Shown here: in pieces, positions 26,498 to 35,008 of the stretch
How the letters are laid out: every line of letters begins with the position of its first letter
Position numbering within the stretch: the first letter of the stretch is position 1
Assembly: GCA_963818695.1 (NCBI GenBank)
Contig: CAWFTG010000009.1
Coordinates: 434,001-498,000, forward strand
Direction: 5' to 3'
Length of the DNA stretch: 64,000 bases
From: AP-15 sp963818695
Lineage (GTDB): Bacteria; Pseudomonadota; Alphaproteobacteria; ATCC43930; CGMCC-115725
The notes under the pieces: generated by a model
Told to the model about the DNA's origin: nothing
The model's input: the letters and a program-made list of their open reading frames with translations, nothing else
Database searches by the model: none
Translations under genes and position numbers: made by a program

Positions 26498-27850
26498 TTA
26501 TGCGGCTGTTGATGCTGCAGAGGCGATGTCGTGCTCCTGCGAGATGTCGCGGTTGGTGTAATCCGGTAGGAACGAAGTAGCGGTGATGCTGACGATCGCG
26601 CAGAACAGGATGTAGAGCGCGATCGCGTAGCCGGAGCCGGTCCAGGCAAACAGCGCCGTCGCAATGATCGGCGCGGGGCCGCCGGCGATCACCGAGGACA
26701 GATGGTAACCAAGCGAGGAACCACTGTAACGCAGCCGCGGGGTGAAACATTCAGCGATCAGCGCCGCCTGTGGGCCGTACATCAGGTCGTGCGGGATAAA
26801 TGACAGGATGACGGCAAGAAAGATCAATCCGGGAACCGCGGTGTTCAGCAGTGCGAAATAAACAAATCCGAAGACCCCCACGGTGACCGCGCCGATCAGA
26901 TACATCCGCTTGCGGCCGATACGGTCGGATATGTGTCCAGCCAGCGGCGTGGTAACGGCCGACAACGCGGTTGCGACGAGGACTGCGGTCAGCAACATGT
27001 CGCGCGAGCTGTGCAGCACCGTCGTGCCGTAGGTGAAGATGAAGGCGGCGAAGATATAGAACGGACCCTGCTCGGCCATGCGCGCCAGCGCGGTAAGGGC
27101 GATCAGCTTCGGTTGCCGCCTGATCACCTCGAGGACCGGTACGCGCTCGATGCGCTTCTCCGCCAAAAGCCGCGTAAAGGTCGGGGTCTCGAAGATGCCG
27201 AGCCGAATGTAGAGCCCGATCCCCACCATGACGATGCTGAGCCAGAAGGGGACGCGCCATCCCCAGGTCAGGAACTGATCGCCGGAAATTGCGCTGAACG
27301 CGAGCACCGCGAGGTTCGCCAGGAACAGCCCGGCCGGGCCGCCCCATTGCGGCCAGGAGGTGATGAAACCGCGATGGGCATTGGTTCGCGCCCATTCCAT
27401 CGACATCAACGTGGCGCCGCCCCATTCACCGCCGATCCCCATGCCCTGAATGAAGCGCACGAGGGTGAGGATCACCGCGCCCCAGATGCCGATCGCCGCA
27501 TAGCTCGGGACGAATCCCACGGCAAAGGTCGACAGCCCGGTCAGCAGTAACGTCGCAATCAGCGTCGCCTTGCGCCCGATGCGGTCTCCGTAGTGGCCGA
27601 AGAGCGCGGCGCCGACCGGACGCGCGATAAAACCGACCGCATAGATGCCGAACGCCTGCAGTGTCCCGACCAGCGGGTCGGATCCCGGGAAGTACAATTT
27701 TGCAAAAACGAGTGGGGCCACCTGCACGTAAAGCAGGAAATCGTAAGCCTCGATCGCGGTTCCCACGGTACTCGCGACGACGGCGCGGCGCAGTTGCCTG
27801 CTGTGCTCGGCTTCGGAAAGGGCATTCGCGGAGATTTCGGTCGGGGTCAT
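26498..27850 (-). CDS. MFS transporter, metabolite:H+ symporter (MHS) family, copy A
   Basis: Twelve-helix proton symporter of 450 residues. MHS markers: EAYDFLLYVQVAPLVFAKLY in helix 1, ARPVGAALFGHYGDRIGRKA between helices 2 and 3, GMGIGGEWGGATLMSMEWA and SDRIGRKRMYLIGA. Relatives carry shikimate, alpha-ketoglutarate, proline betaine or other carboxylates. It lies 18 bases downstream of a close paralogue, indicating one operon and a tandem duplication. Substrate not inferable. Confidence 0.88.
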   Translation of the reverse strand: MTPTEISANALSEAEHSRQLRRAVVASTVGTAIEAYDFLLYVQVAPLVFAKLYFPGSDPLVGTLQAFGIYAVGFIARPVGAALFGHYGDRIGRKATLIATLLLTGLSTFAVGFVPSYAAIGIWGAVILTLVRFIQGMGIGGEWGGATLMSMEWARTNAHRGFITSWPQWGGPAGLFLANLAVLAFSAISGDQFLTWGWRVPFWLSIVMVGIGLYIRLGIFETPTFTRLLAEKRIERVPVLEVIRRQPKLIALTALARMAEQGPFYIFAAFIFTYGTTVLHSSRDMLLTAVLVATALSAVTTPLAGHISDRIGRKRMYLIGAVTVGVFGFVYFALLNTAVPGLIFLAVILSFIPHDLMYGPQAALIAECFTPRLRYSGSSLGYHLSSVIAGGPAPIIATALFAWTGSGYAIALYILFCAIVSITATSFLPDYTNRDISQEHDIASAASTAA

Positions 27851-27868
27851 CGATGTGCTCCCCTGCCG

Positions 27869-29233
27869 CTAATCGGCTGTGGCCCGAACCGGCCGACCAA
27901 GCTGATGTTTGTCGTATTCCTCCGAGATGTCCTTATTGGTGTAGTCCGTCAGCAAAGCGGTCGCGACGATGCCGATGACGGCACAGCCGAGGATATAAAA
28001 CGCAATCGGCAAACTCGAAGCGAAGGCTGCGAACAACGCCGTCGAGATGAACGGCGACGGGCCGCCGGCGATGATCGAGGCCAGCTGATAGCCGAGCGAA
28101 CAGCCGCTGTAGCGCAGACGCGGCGAGAAGCTTTCCGCGATCAGCGCCGCTTCGGGGCCGTACAAGGTCATGACCGGCAGCCCCGACAGCGCGACGGCGA
28201 GGAAGATCAATCCCGGCACCTTGGTATCGAGCAACGCGAAATAAATGAAGCCGAACACCGCCATGACCACACAGCCGATCATATACATGCGCTTGCGGCC
28301 GATGCGGTCCGACAGATGCCCGGCGACCGTCACCCAGAGAAACCCCAGGACGGCTTGAACGAGCACGCCGATCAACAGGAAATTTCGCGAGGCGCCAAGG
28401 ACCGTCGTGCCGTAGGTGAAGACGAAAGCGCCGAAAATATAGCCCGGCGCCTGCTCCGGCAGCCGCAACAGCGCCGTCAGCGCGACCTGCTTCGGCTGGC
28501 GCTTGAGCACTTCCAGCACCGGCACGCGTTCGATGCGGTCTTCGGCGATCACCTTCTGGAAAACCGGGGTTTCGAGGATGCCGAGCCGGATCCACAACCC
28601 GACCGCGACCATGACGATGCTGATCAGAAACGGGATGCGCCAGCCCCACACCAGAAACTGGTCGCCGGAAACCCAGCTGAACACCAGCACCGCCAGGTTG
28701 GCCAGGAAGAACCCGGCCGGAGCGCCGAATTGCGGCCAGGACGAGATGAAGCCGCGATGCTTGGTGGTTCGCGCCCATTCCATGGCCAGCAATACCGAGC
28801 CGCCCCACTCGCCGCCGACGCCGATCCCCTGGATCAAGCGAATGACCGTCAGCAGAATCGGGCCCCAGATGCCGATGCTCGCGTAGGTCGGGACGAGGCC
28901 GACGGCGACTGTCGCGATGCCGGACACCAGCAAGGTTGCAATCAAGGTTGCCTTGCGCCCGATCCGATCGCCCCAATGACCGAATATCGCCGCGCCGATC
29001 GGCCGCCCGACAAACCCGATAAAGAAAATGCCGAACGCCTGGAGAACGCCGATCAACGGAGTGGACTGGGGGAAGAAGAGCGGTCCAAAGACCAGCGCGC
29101 TCACTTGGCCGTAGAGCAGGAAATCATACCATTCGATCGTGGTGCCGACCGTGCTGGCGACCAGTGCGCGATGCAATTGCGTGCGATGCTCGATGTCGGA
29201 AAGGTGAGCACCGCCGATGTCGGTTGCCGTCAT
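27869..29233 (-). CDS. MFS transporter, metabolite:H+ symporter (MHS) family, copy B
   Basis: A 454-residue paralogue of the next gene downstream, with the same layout: IEWYDFLLYGQVSALVFGPL, GRPIGAAIFGHWGDRIGRKA, GIGVGGEWGGSVLLAMEWAR, SDRIGRKRMYMIG. Both copies keep the loop Asp-Arg residues between helices 2 and 3. No regulator gene is adjacent. The two copies differ enough (helix 7-9 region) that different substrates are possible. Confidence 0.88.
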   Translation of the reverse strand: MTATDIGGAHLSDIEHRTQLHRALVASTVGTTIEWYDFLLYGQVSALVFGPLFFPQSTPLIGVLQAFGIFFIGFVGRPIGAAIFGHWGDRIGRKATLIATLLVSGIATVAVGLVPTYASIGIWGPILLTVIRLIQGIGVGGEWGGSVLLAMEWARTTKHRGFISSWPQFGAPAGFFLANLAVLVFSWVSGDQFLVWGWRIPFLISIVMVAVGLWIRLGILETPVFQKVIAEDRIERVPVLEVLKRQPKQVALTALLRLPEQAPGYIFGAFVFTYGTTVLGASRNFLLIGVLVQAVLGFLWVTVAGHLSDRIGRKRMYMIGCVVMAVFGFIYFALLDTKVPGLIFLAVALSGLPVMTLYGPEAALIAESFSPRLRYSGCSLGYQLASIIAGGPSPFISTALFAAFASSLPIAFYILGCAVIGIVATALLTDYTNKDISEEYDKHQLGRPVRATAD

Positions 29234-29335
29234 AGGTTCCCCTCCCAGGGCTGGGGCGAGCGAGACGCCCGTTATGGTTTATGGGAGGATGCTAGCAGCC
29301 GAAGAAAAATCGCGAAAGGGGGATCAGCGCCCGGC

Positions 29336-29974
29336 TCAGCCCGAAGCCCGCAATAGCCGCAGCGGGTTGGGGAGGCGGTCGAGGGCCGTCTGGAGCCGGT
29401 GTCGCGCCTGGCCGATGCGCGCCACATCGGCGAGGCGGCGATCGAGAAACTCGCGGGTGTCGGCAAATCCCGGCGAACGGTCCTCCAGCCAGTAGAGCAA
29501 TGTCGCGGCGTAGATCCCGGCGAGGGTGGCGCGCTTTGTGTAAAAGCTGAAATCGGTCGCGCTGTCTCCGGCGGCGTACCAGATCCCATCGACCGTCTCG
29601 TACAGCAGACGCATCGCCAGCGGGGCGTTTTGCGGCAGCGACAGAATGGTCAGTGCCCGGCGCACCGCTTCGCGCCAGGGCTCGATAATCTCCAGCCGGA
29701 TGTTGACCGCGAGCGCGACGCGTTCCGGCACCCGCAGCTGGTCGAGCGGCAATCTCTCCAGCCGGTCGAGCGTGCGGCGATCGGCCCAGCGGCTGAAACA
29801 GGCCGCAAAATCGGCCGGGCCATCGGGGAAGAGGGCGAGTGCTTCCGCCGCCGGCACGCCGATGCGCCGCGCCGCCCCGCGCAAGGCCGCGCGCGACCAG
29901 CCGTCGAACGGCACATCCGGCAGCATCGCCTCGATCAGCGCATCGCGCTGGCTCTCGGCGAGCGGGCTCTTCAT
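29336..29974 (-). CDS. COQ9-family ubiquinone biosynthesis accessory protein
   Basis: COQ9 proteins bind lipids and assist ubiquinone hydroxylation. The 212-residue protein has a TetR-like N-terminal half (VPFDGWSRAALRGAARRIGV) and the C-terminal COQ9 domain with LLYETVDGIWYAAGDSATDF, SFYTKRATLAGIYAATLLYW and EDRSPGFADTREFLDRRLADV. It is translationally coupled (ATGA) to the upstream deformylase. Together with the bc1 chaperone it points to ubiquinone-based respiration. Confidence 0.9.
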   Translation of the reverse strand: MKSPLAESQRDALIEAMLPDVPFDGWSRAALRGAARRIGVPAAEALALFPDGPADFAACFSRWADRRTLDRLERLPLDQLRVPERVALAVNIRLEIIEPWREAVRRALTILSLPQNAPLAMRLLYETVDGIWYAAGDSATDFSFYTKRATLAGIYAATLLYWLEDRSPGFADTREFLDRRLADVARIGQARHRLQTALDRLPNPLRLLRASG

Positions 29975-30534
29975 GACCCGCGCTTTTCGGCGAGAAAGGC
30001 GGCGAGGTCGATTGGGTGGCGCTGCAGTTCCTCGGCAAAGACCAGCAGCCGGTGGTCCATTATGCGCTGCGGATAGAGAATGCCGTCGAGGTGGTCGCAT
30101 TCGTGCTGGACGACGCGGGCGTGAAACCCCTCGACCTCACGTTCGATCACTTCGCCGTCGAGACCGGCTCCGCGATAGCGGATGCGCAGGTGACGCGGCA
30201 CGACGCCGCGCAATCCCGGAACCGACAGGCAGCCCTCCCAGCCCAATGCCCGTTCCCGTCCGATGGTCTCGACCACCGGGTTGATCAGCACCGTCAGATC
30301 CTGCGCGACGTCGCCCGGCATGTCGCTGAGACGATCGCCCGATACCTGAAATACCACGATCCGGTAGGGCTGATACACCTGCGGAGCGGCAATGCCGGTG
30401 CCGCCGGCATCCTCCATCGTCTCGACCATGTCCTCGACGAGGCGGCGCACCCAGGGTGCGGTCGGGTCGTCGACAGCGCTCGCGACGCCGCGCAAAACGG
30501 GATGCCCCATCCGGGCAATTTTTAAGAGAGCCAT
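29971..30534 (-). CDS. def: Peptide deformylase
   Basis: Removes the formyl group from nascent N-terminal Met. All three motifs are present: GGTGIAAPQV, EGCLSVPG and QHECDHLDG (metal ligands Cys, His, His). Length is 187 residues from the ATG at MALLKIARMGHPVL. The C-terminal region and the coupling to coq9 suggest this may be a second deformylase rather than the one beside fmt, which is not in this window. Confidence 0.93.
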   Translation of the reverse strand: MALLKIARMGHPVLRGVASAVDDPTAPWVRRLVEDMVETMEDAGGTGIAAPQVYQPYRIVVFQVSGDRLSDMPGDVAQDLTVLINPVVETIGRERALGWEGCLSVPGLRGVVPRHLRIRYRGAGLDGEVIEREVEGFHARVVQHECDHLDGILYPQRIMDHRLLVFAEELQRHPIDLAAFLAEKRGS

Positions 30535-30681
30535 GACATCAATATGTGACGGCAGCGGATCGGGGTAAAGCACCGGCGGGCTGCCTTCACAGCACCGAGT
30601 GAAAGTGCTAAATATTGCCGCAGACCGGCCGGCCGCCGCGGCCCGGCCCGCCACGGGTTAAAATTACGGAGAAGAGCCGCC

Positions 30682-30885
30682 GTGCAAGTCCTCGTTCGCG
30701 ATAACAATGTCGACCAGGCGCTCCGCGCCCTGAAGAAAAAAATGCAGCGCGAAGGGGTATTCCGAGAAATGAAGCTGCGCCGCAATTATGAGAAACCATC
30801 GGAGCGGCGGGCGCGCGAAAAGGCCGAAGCAGTGCGCCGCTACCGCAAACTCTTACGCAAGCGGCTGGAGCGCGAAGGGTACTGA
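30682..30885 (+). CDS. rpsU: 30S ribosomal protein S21
   Basis: The 67-residue basic protein (VLVRDNNVDQALRALKKKMQ, FREMKLRRNYEKPSERRARE) is a clear S21. The start is a GTG preceded by GGAGAAGAG; no ATG is available. It is divergent from def, so the 147 bases between them must hold both promoters. Confidence 0.95.
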   Translation: MQVLVRDNNVDQALRALKKKMQREGVFREMKLRRNYEKPSERRAREKAEAVRRYRKLLRKRLEREGY

Positions 30886-30900
30886 GGCGGTGGCCGCCTC
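30884..30900 (+). terminator. Possible stem-loop after rpsU
   Basis: GAGGCGG-TGG-CCGCCTC forms a perfect 7-bp GC-rich stem starting in the rpsU stop codon. No T-run follows, so it is not a standard intrinsic terminator; it could protect the mRNA 3' end or act with Rho. Confidence 0.3.
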
Positions 30901-31253
30901 TCCGGCTCCTGACGGCCGTCACCAACAATAGCGTCGATCGCCTGTCGCTGCATCGGCAGCGAGCATACAGCACGAAACTCAGGTAAGTTCTAGCCCTCTG
31001 CGGGCACGATCTGCGTGCCGGCGCCTATGAGGGGGTCTCACCCGCCGGTCGCGGCCGCGACCCGGCCTTCTAGTACCACACGAATGAGGCGATCTTTGGA
31101 TCGCCGCGGACCCGCACGCCCCTCGACCCGTCCCCGCCCGAGCCGCACCCGCGGCCCCAAACACCGCCTGATTTCAGCAGCGGGGCCGGAACCGCTGATC
31201 GGAGCCCGCTGTTGCAGAGCCGGAAACCATATTTCGGGCTCAGGGAGGGGAAT
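30901..31253. other. Intergenic region with one perfect hairpin
   Basis: No gene is supported here. The one notable structure is GGCGATC-TTTG-GATCGCC at 31088-31105, a perfect 7-bp stem without a T-run. The stretch just before the next gene carries a strong GGGAGGGG ribosome site. Confidence 0.5.
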
Positions 31254-32519
31254 GTGCACCGGCTGGCAAAACTCCTGTTACGCCTATCCTTGGCGCTCCC
31301 GGTATTGGGTCTCGCACTCCCGGCCGCGTACGCCGCACTGCCTTTGGTGCCGGTGTGCAGCTGGCCGGTCGAGAGCACCGGGCACGGCGTCCTCAATGTC
31401 GCGACGCAAGACACCAACACGACCTACTGGTTCATGCCGCTCGACACCAAGCGGTGGAAAACGATCACGATCACGGGGCAATATCCGAAGGCCCGCCTTT
31501 TCAACATTACGAGTTATGGTGCGACGGGCCTGCTGATCGATACGATCTCCGACCAGGAGATCGTGCCGGACGCGGGCAGCACGAACCCGTTTACGAGCCA
31601 GACGCTTCCGCAGCCTGCGAGCAACTCGCAGGATTACACGATCACGCTCGGCGCCAGCGCTCCTGGAGCAAGCAATTTTCTGAGCGTCGGGCAAGGCCCA
31701 CTCGTATTGCTCGTCTACCGGGTCGTCGCCCCCAATGCAGGCTCCGATTTGGCGGGCGGGGTCGAGGTTCCCGACGTGAGCCTCACCGCCGCGAACGGCA
31801 GCACGCTTCGGCTTCGGCCGTGCCCGTTTGCCGCGGCGGAAACCAGCCTCGGCGACATGGTCATCGTGCTGGTCGCGAGCGGATTTAGCCAGGCTGCCGA
31901 TTTCCTGCAAAGCATTCTGACGACGGCGCAGCAGCGCGCTTCGACTGCGGGAAGCTGCACCGGGCGCCAGACCGGCGGCCCGGCCGCCATTGCGTTCGGA
32001 CCGGCTCCCGGGACCGACTTCTTCCCGGACCCGCCGACGACATATCTGCAGACCCCGAACATCTGCTATCAGTCCGGCGAAATATTGGTCGTGCACGGCA
32101 AGGCACTGGTGTTTCCCGATACCTATTCGGGAGAGACGGTGTCTACGCCGGCTTTTGACGGCGCCGTTCAGGTGCGATATTGGTCGATGTGCAACAATGA
32201 CGGGGTTTTCCCCTACCCGGTCCTTGCCTGCGACGCCGACTATCAGACTCAGCTCGACAACAGCCAATCCTATACTTACGTCGTGTCGAACGACCCCAAT
32301 CCTCCGCCGTGGCTTCCGGAAAAGACAAATTGGCTGCCCTGGGGTCCGACAAACGTTCCGATCACATTGATCTTCCGCAGCATCACCGTCCCCGACGCCG
32401 AGCCGGTCCCGAGCGACTACTACCCCAAAGCGGTGCTCTGCGATCCCCAGGTGTTCATCGGCCAGGGGTGGCAAGGCTGCTTCACCGCCGCCGGCGTCGA
32501 GGTGGCGACCGGGCCCTGA
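31254..32519 (+). CDS. Exported protein of unknown function, cysteine-rich
   Basis: I do not recognise the family. Starting at a GTG behind GGGAGGGG, the 421-residue product has a clear signal peptide (LLRLSLALPVLGLALPAAYA). The mature part has eight cysteines (in CSWPVE, RPCPF, GSCTG, NICYQ, WSMCNN, LACDAD, VLCDP, QGCFT), enough for four disulfides, and is rich in Pro, Thr and aromatic residues. Segments such as TTYWFMPLDTKRWKTITITG and YWSMCNNDGVFPYPVLACD look like a beta-rich periplasmic or secreted protein. No transmembrane helix follows the signal. Alone on its strand; no functional context. Confidence 0.65.
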   Translation: MHRLAKLLLRLSLALPVLGLALPAAYAALPLVPVCSWPVESTGHGVLNVATQDTNTTYWFMPLDTKRWKTITITGQYPKARLFNITSYGATGLLIDTISDQEIVPDAGSTNPFTSQTLPQPASNSQDYTITLGASAPGASNFLSVGQGPLVLLVYRVVAPNAGSDLAGGVEVPDVSLTAANGSTLRLRPCPFAAAETSLGDMVIVLVASGFSQAADFLQSILTTAQQRASTAGSCTGRQTGGPAAIAFGPAPGTDFFPDPPTTYLQTPNICYQSGEILVVHGKALVFPDTYSGETVSTPAFDGAVQVRYWSMCNNDGVFPYPVLACDADYQTQLDNSQSYTYVVSNDPNPPPWLPEKTNWLPWGPTNVPITLIFRSITVPDAEPVPSDYYPKAVLCDPQVFIGQGWQGCFTAAGVEVATGP

Positions 32520-32699
32520 GCCCGCGTCACCCGCGGCGCAAGAGGCCCGTCGAACCCGCTGCAGCTTTTGAATAAAGTCGTTCACTTCAGGCGACGTCCA
32601 GCTATCGCGTTGATGCCGGGGTAGCGGAATTGAAGAAGCACCCGGCGAGGACCTTGCGAGCCGATCGGTAAATGCATTCGGGGAAGAAGGGATAAGGAA

Positions 32700-32885
32700 A
32701 TGCGTTCTGTTGCCATACCGGTTGTCGGCTTTATCGTGGGCCTCGCAGCGACTGCCACGATCGCGGGGTGCGCATTGCCCACATCTCAGGCCTACGCCTG
32801 TCCACCGGGAGTGCCCTGGGTACCTGATGACTACGCGAACGGCAAATTTGTCCCCGGCCACTGCCTGGGCCAGCCGGCGAAATAA
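32700..32885 (+). CDS. Small lipoprotein, unknown
   Basis: The 61-residue product has a signal with lipobox (GLAATATIAGC) followed by ~38 residues including CPPGVPWVPDDYANGKFVPG. An AAGGAA site precedes the ATG. The short Pro/Gly/Trp-rich mature part resembles small YXWK- or WVPGHW-type surface lipoproteins, but I cannot assign it. The 180 bases before it hold nothing recognisable. Confidence 0.55.
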   Translation: MRSVAIPVVGFIVGLAATATIAGCALPTSQAYACPPGVPWVPDDYANGKFVPGHCLGQPAK

Positions 32886-33049
32886 AGCTTGCACAACACC
32901 CATGCTGCGGGGTGGGGCAGCCACACAAATGCATGACCGTATCTGCTCAGGAGCGGCCTGACCTAAACCGCCGCGCGTCTCAAACCCTCGTTTTTGAGAG
33001 CGATGGGTGGAATGCTCACATCGCCATGACGGGGTCGGCATGCGCGATG

Positions 33050-33451
33050 CTACAGATCGGGCGAGACTGAAGCGAATAAAAGAAGGACAATTCCAGCGAA
33101 TGCTATGTTCCAGACGAGCGAACGGAGCAAGGGAACGCCAAATGTGTACAGCGGAAGAAATACCAGTCTGGCTGAAAAATAGAGACCAGCTCCCCATTCG
33201 CTGAGCGCGGTTTCACGGCCGAGCACATGGACAAGAACAATTGCAGCCACAAACACGGGGAAGGTCTCGAGGAAGTTTCGAAGTGCTCTTTCCAAACGCC
33301 CTGCGATCCCTGTGAGCGGAGGGACCTCAGTGTTGCGAGCGCTGGCGGTCCAACGATAACCTCGCTGAAGACTAGCTGTGTGGGAGGCGATAATAATTTG
33401 TATCAAACAGAGCACGCTGCTCGCGGCAAGCATAGCTAGTTCGAAACTCAT
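33050..33451 (-). CDS. MAPEG-family membrane protein
   Basis: The 133-residue protein has four hydrophobic helices and the MAPEG pattern: RLERALRNFLETFPVFVAAI after helix 1, and a later GAGLYFSARLVFLPLYTFGV. Bacterial members are membrane glutathione-transferase-like proteins of mostly unknown role. The start at MSFELAML is preferred; a start 48 bases earlier lies in poorly conserved sequence. Confidence 0.8.
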   Translation of the reverse strand: MSFELAMLAASSVLCLIQIIIASHTASLQRGYRWTASARNTEVPPLTGIAGRLERALRNFLETFPVFVAAIVLVHVLGRETALSEWGAGLYFSARLVFLPLYTFGVPLLRSLVWNIAFAGIVLLLFASVSPDL

Positions 33452-33620
33452 TCGACCCTCATGCCCGCTAATCTTCAATAGTCCCTCGCGCTTAAACATC
33501 GAAACGTGACAGATGTCCGCAATGGCTGCTCAGGGCTCGGGAGCGGCTGACCGGCTGGTAGAGTCGAGAAAGGGCGCGGTAGCGGGCCCTTGAGCCAACC
33601 CCGTCTCCCCTTTCCGCTCA

Positions 33621-33655
33621 TCAAACCGGACATGCGGATTTCCCGCATCCGGCTT
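33621..33655 (-). ncRNA. Group II intron domain V
   Basis: The reverse strand reads AAGCCGGATGCGGGAAATCC then GCATGTCCGGTTTGA, matching the ~34-base domain V hairpin. It has an AGC-containing lower stem (AGCCGGA/TCCGGTT), a two-base bulge and an upper stem capped by a GAAA loop. It lies just after the reverse transcriptase ORF, as expected when the ORF is in domain IV. Confidence 0.75.
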
Positions 33656-34640
33656 TCCGACTGGTTTGATTGTAAGGCCCACGGCGGTAATCCAGCGGCA
33701 GAACCCCGAGCCGGCCAAAGATCAAATCATTGAGGAATCGTTCGGTTCCGCAGCTGGGTACCTTATGCCGCCGTCTGAGGAAATGTCGAATGCGTCCGCA
33801 GACGTGGTGATCAACCGCTTTGTATGCCCGGCCGCGTGTTCCATAGCAGAAATAAGCCGACCAACCGCGCAGTAGTATGTTAAGCTGGTCGCGTACTTCC
33901 GGCCATGGCTTTATATTGCCAGGCACCAACACCTCGTCGCCCTTCAGCTTCACACGCTTGACACTTTTCGCGGATGGACTTGCTCCCAGGTACCTGTTGC
34001 AGTTCCTTTGGTAGCAGTGGGGCCGAACGTGTATCCAAGAAAGTCGAAGCGCCCCGTTTGAGCATCCTTCACCGAGGTCTTCGCGCCGTTGAGTGTCAGC
34101 CCGAGGTTCGTCATCACCGCCGGCGTCGACGTCAGAGCCTCCGCCGCGGATCGCTGGCTGAGGATAACGAATTCATCGGCATAGTTGACGATGTGTGCGG
34201 CGGGCCACCGATTTGAGGAGGTCCGCATGCGGCAGATCGGCGTCGACGACATCGGTGTAGCCCGGCAGATCAGCCGGTGCACTTCCTTGATTGCGTCGGC
34301 CGCACTGCGGCCAGGCCGGTAACCATTGGCACCATCCTCGAAATCCGCCTCGAGATCGGTTCCAGTACGAGCTTGGCGGCGGTTTGAACCACCCGATCCT
34401 GTATCGTCGGGAGCAGAGGGCGTTCGCCGCCCCAGGCTTCGGGATCTCACCCGCCGCACCGGCGCGGACCGGTAGGTCTTCAAGCCGAGTTCCTCTCGCA
34501 GGCTCGCCAGCCATGCTTCAGGCCCTCCGCCTCGATCCGAGCGAAAGTCACCCCGTCCACGCCGGGCGCACCCGCATTGGCGCAGGCCAACCGGTAGGCG
34601 TGGAGCAAGATGTCCTCCCCGCGCCAGCACGACCTCCGAG
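33656..34640 (-). pseudogene. ltrA: Group II intron reverse transcriptase/maturase (LtrA), decayed
   Basis: Recognisable pieces in order: ILLHAYRLACANAGAPGVDG, EAWLASLREELGLKTYR, ADFEDGANGYRPGRSAADAI, HIVNYADEFVILSQRSAAEA, TLNGAKTSVKDAQTGRFDFL, and the maturase/C-terminal part PWPEVRDQLNILLRGWSAYF and CGRIRHFLRRRHKVPS. Several frameshifts separate them. About 90 residues between RT blocks 3 and 5 are deleted (VDADLPHADLLKSVARR runs almost straight into VNYAD). The catalytic YADD is YADE. All this makes the enzyme dead. Confidence 0.88.
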
Positions 34641-34710
34641 ACCTTGATGCTCAAAAATCAAGGAGTTTTGCCACGCAGCTGAACAACGACAGCGACGTGG
34701 TCCCGGAAGA

Positions 34711-35002
34711 TTATTCCCAGATATCGGGCAGCACGTCCGCGCCCTCTTCGGTCAGGAAACGACGGGCCGCTCCGGCACGTTCGACGCGCTTTTTTTCATC
34801 GGGAGCAAGACGCTGCAAGGTCTCGATTCGGGATGGCCATTGGACACGCGATAAGCGATGCCGCCGATCCAGAAGCGCCGGTGGCCGACTCCGCTGTCGG
34901 GGATATAGGTGAGATGCGCTCCCAAAGGCCCGCCGGCCGCATGGAACACCTGCTCCACGGATGGAGCGGAATACTTCCGACCAGCAGCAATTCGCCGGTC
35001 AT
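34711..35002 (-). pseudogene. Frameshifted remnant of an uncharacterised protein paired with the MetE-like gene
   Basis: Three reverse frames join into one sensible protein start: MTGELLLVGSIPL, then SVEQVFHAAGGPLGAHLTYI and GHRRFWIGGIAYRVSNGHPE, then IETLQRLAPDEKKRVERAGA, ending at VLPDIWE and a stop. From memory, a family of unknown proteins beginning LLLVGSIPLDT...VFRTFGPPLG is often beside methionine synthase II-like genes; this looks like its N-terminus. Only ~97 codons remain. It starts 6 bases after the MetE-like stop. Confidence 0.5.
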
Positions 35003-35008
35003 CGGCTA

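Larger units (their letters stand above)
33600..34650 (-). mobile_element. Group II intron remnant, 5' end lost
   Basis: Reading the reverse strand, a broken intron-encoded reverse transcriptase is followed by a recognisable domain V and probable domain VI sequence (GAGCGGAAAGGGGAGACGGG). Domains I-III, which should precede the ORF by several hundred bases, are absent: at that place is a different decayed gene. The ORF has a large internal deletion. The element cannot splice or retrohome. Confidence 0.8.

Noticed and set aside
27593..29356. 587-codon forward open frame opposite the two MFS transporters
   Set aside because: It is charged and Arg/Gln/Asp-rich with no recognisable motif, and lies exactly antisense to two clear transporter genes.
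31284..33197. 637-codon reverse open frame across the secreted-protein gene
   Set aside because: The forward frame has a signal peptide, a strong ribosome site and regular cysteines; the reverse frame is Arg-rich and featureless.
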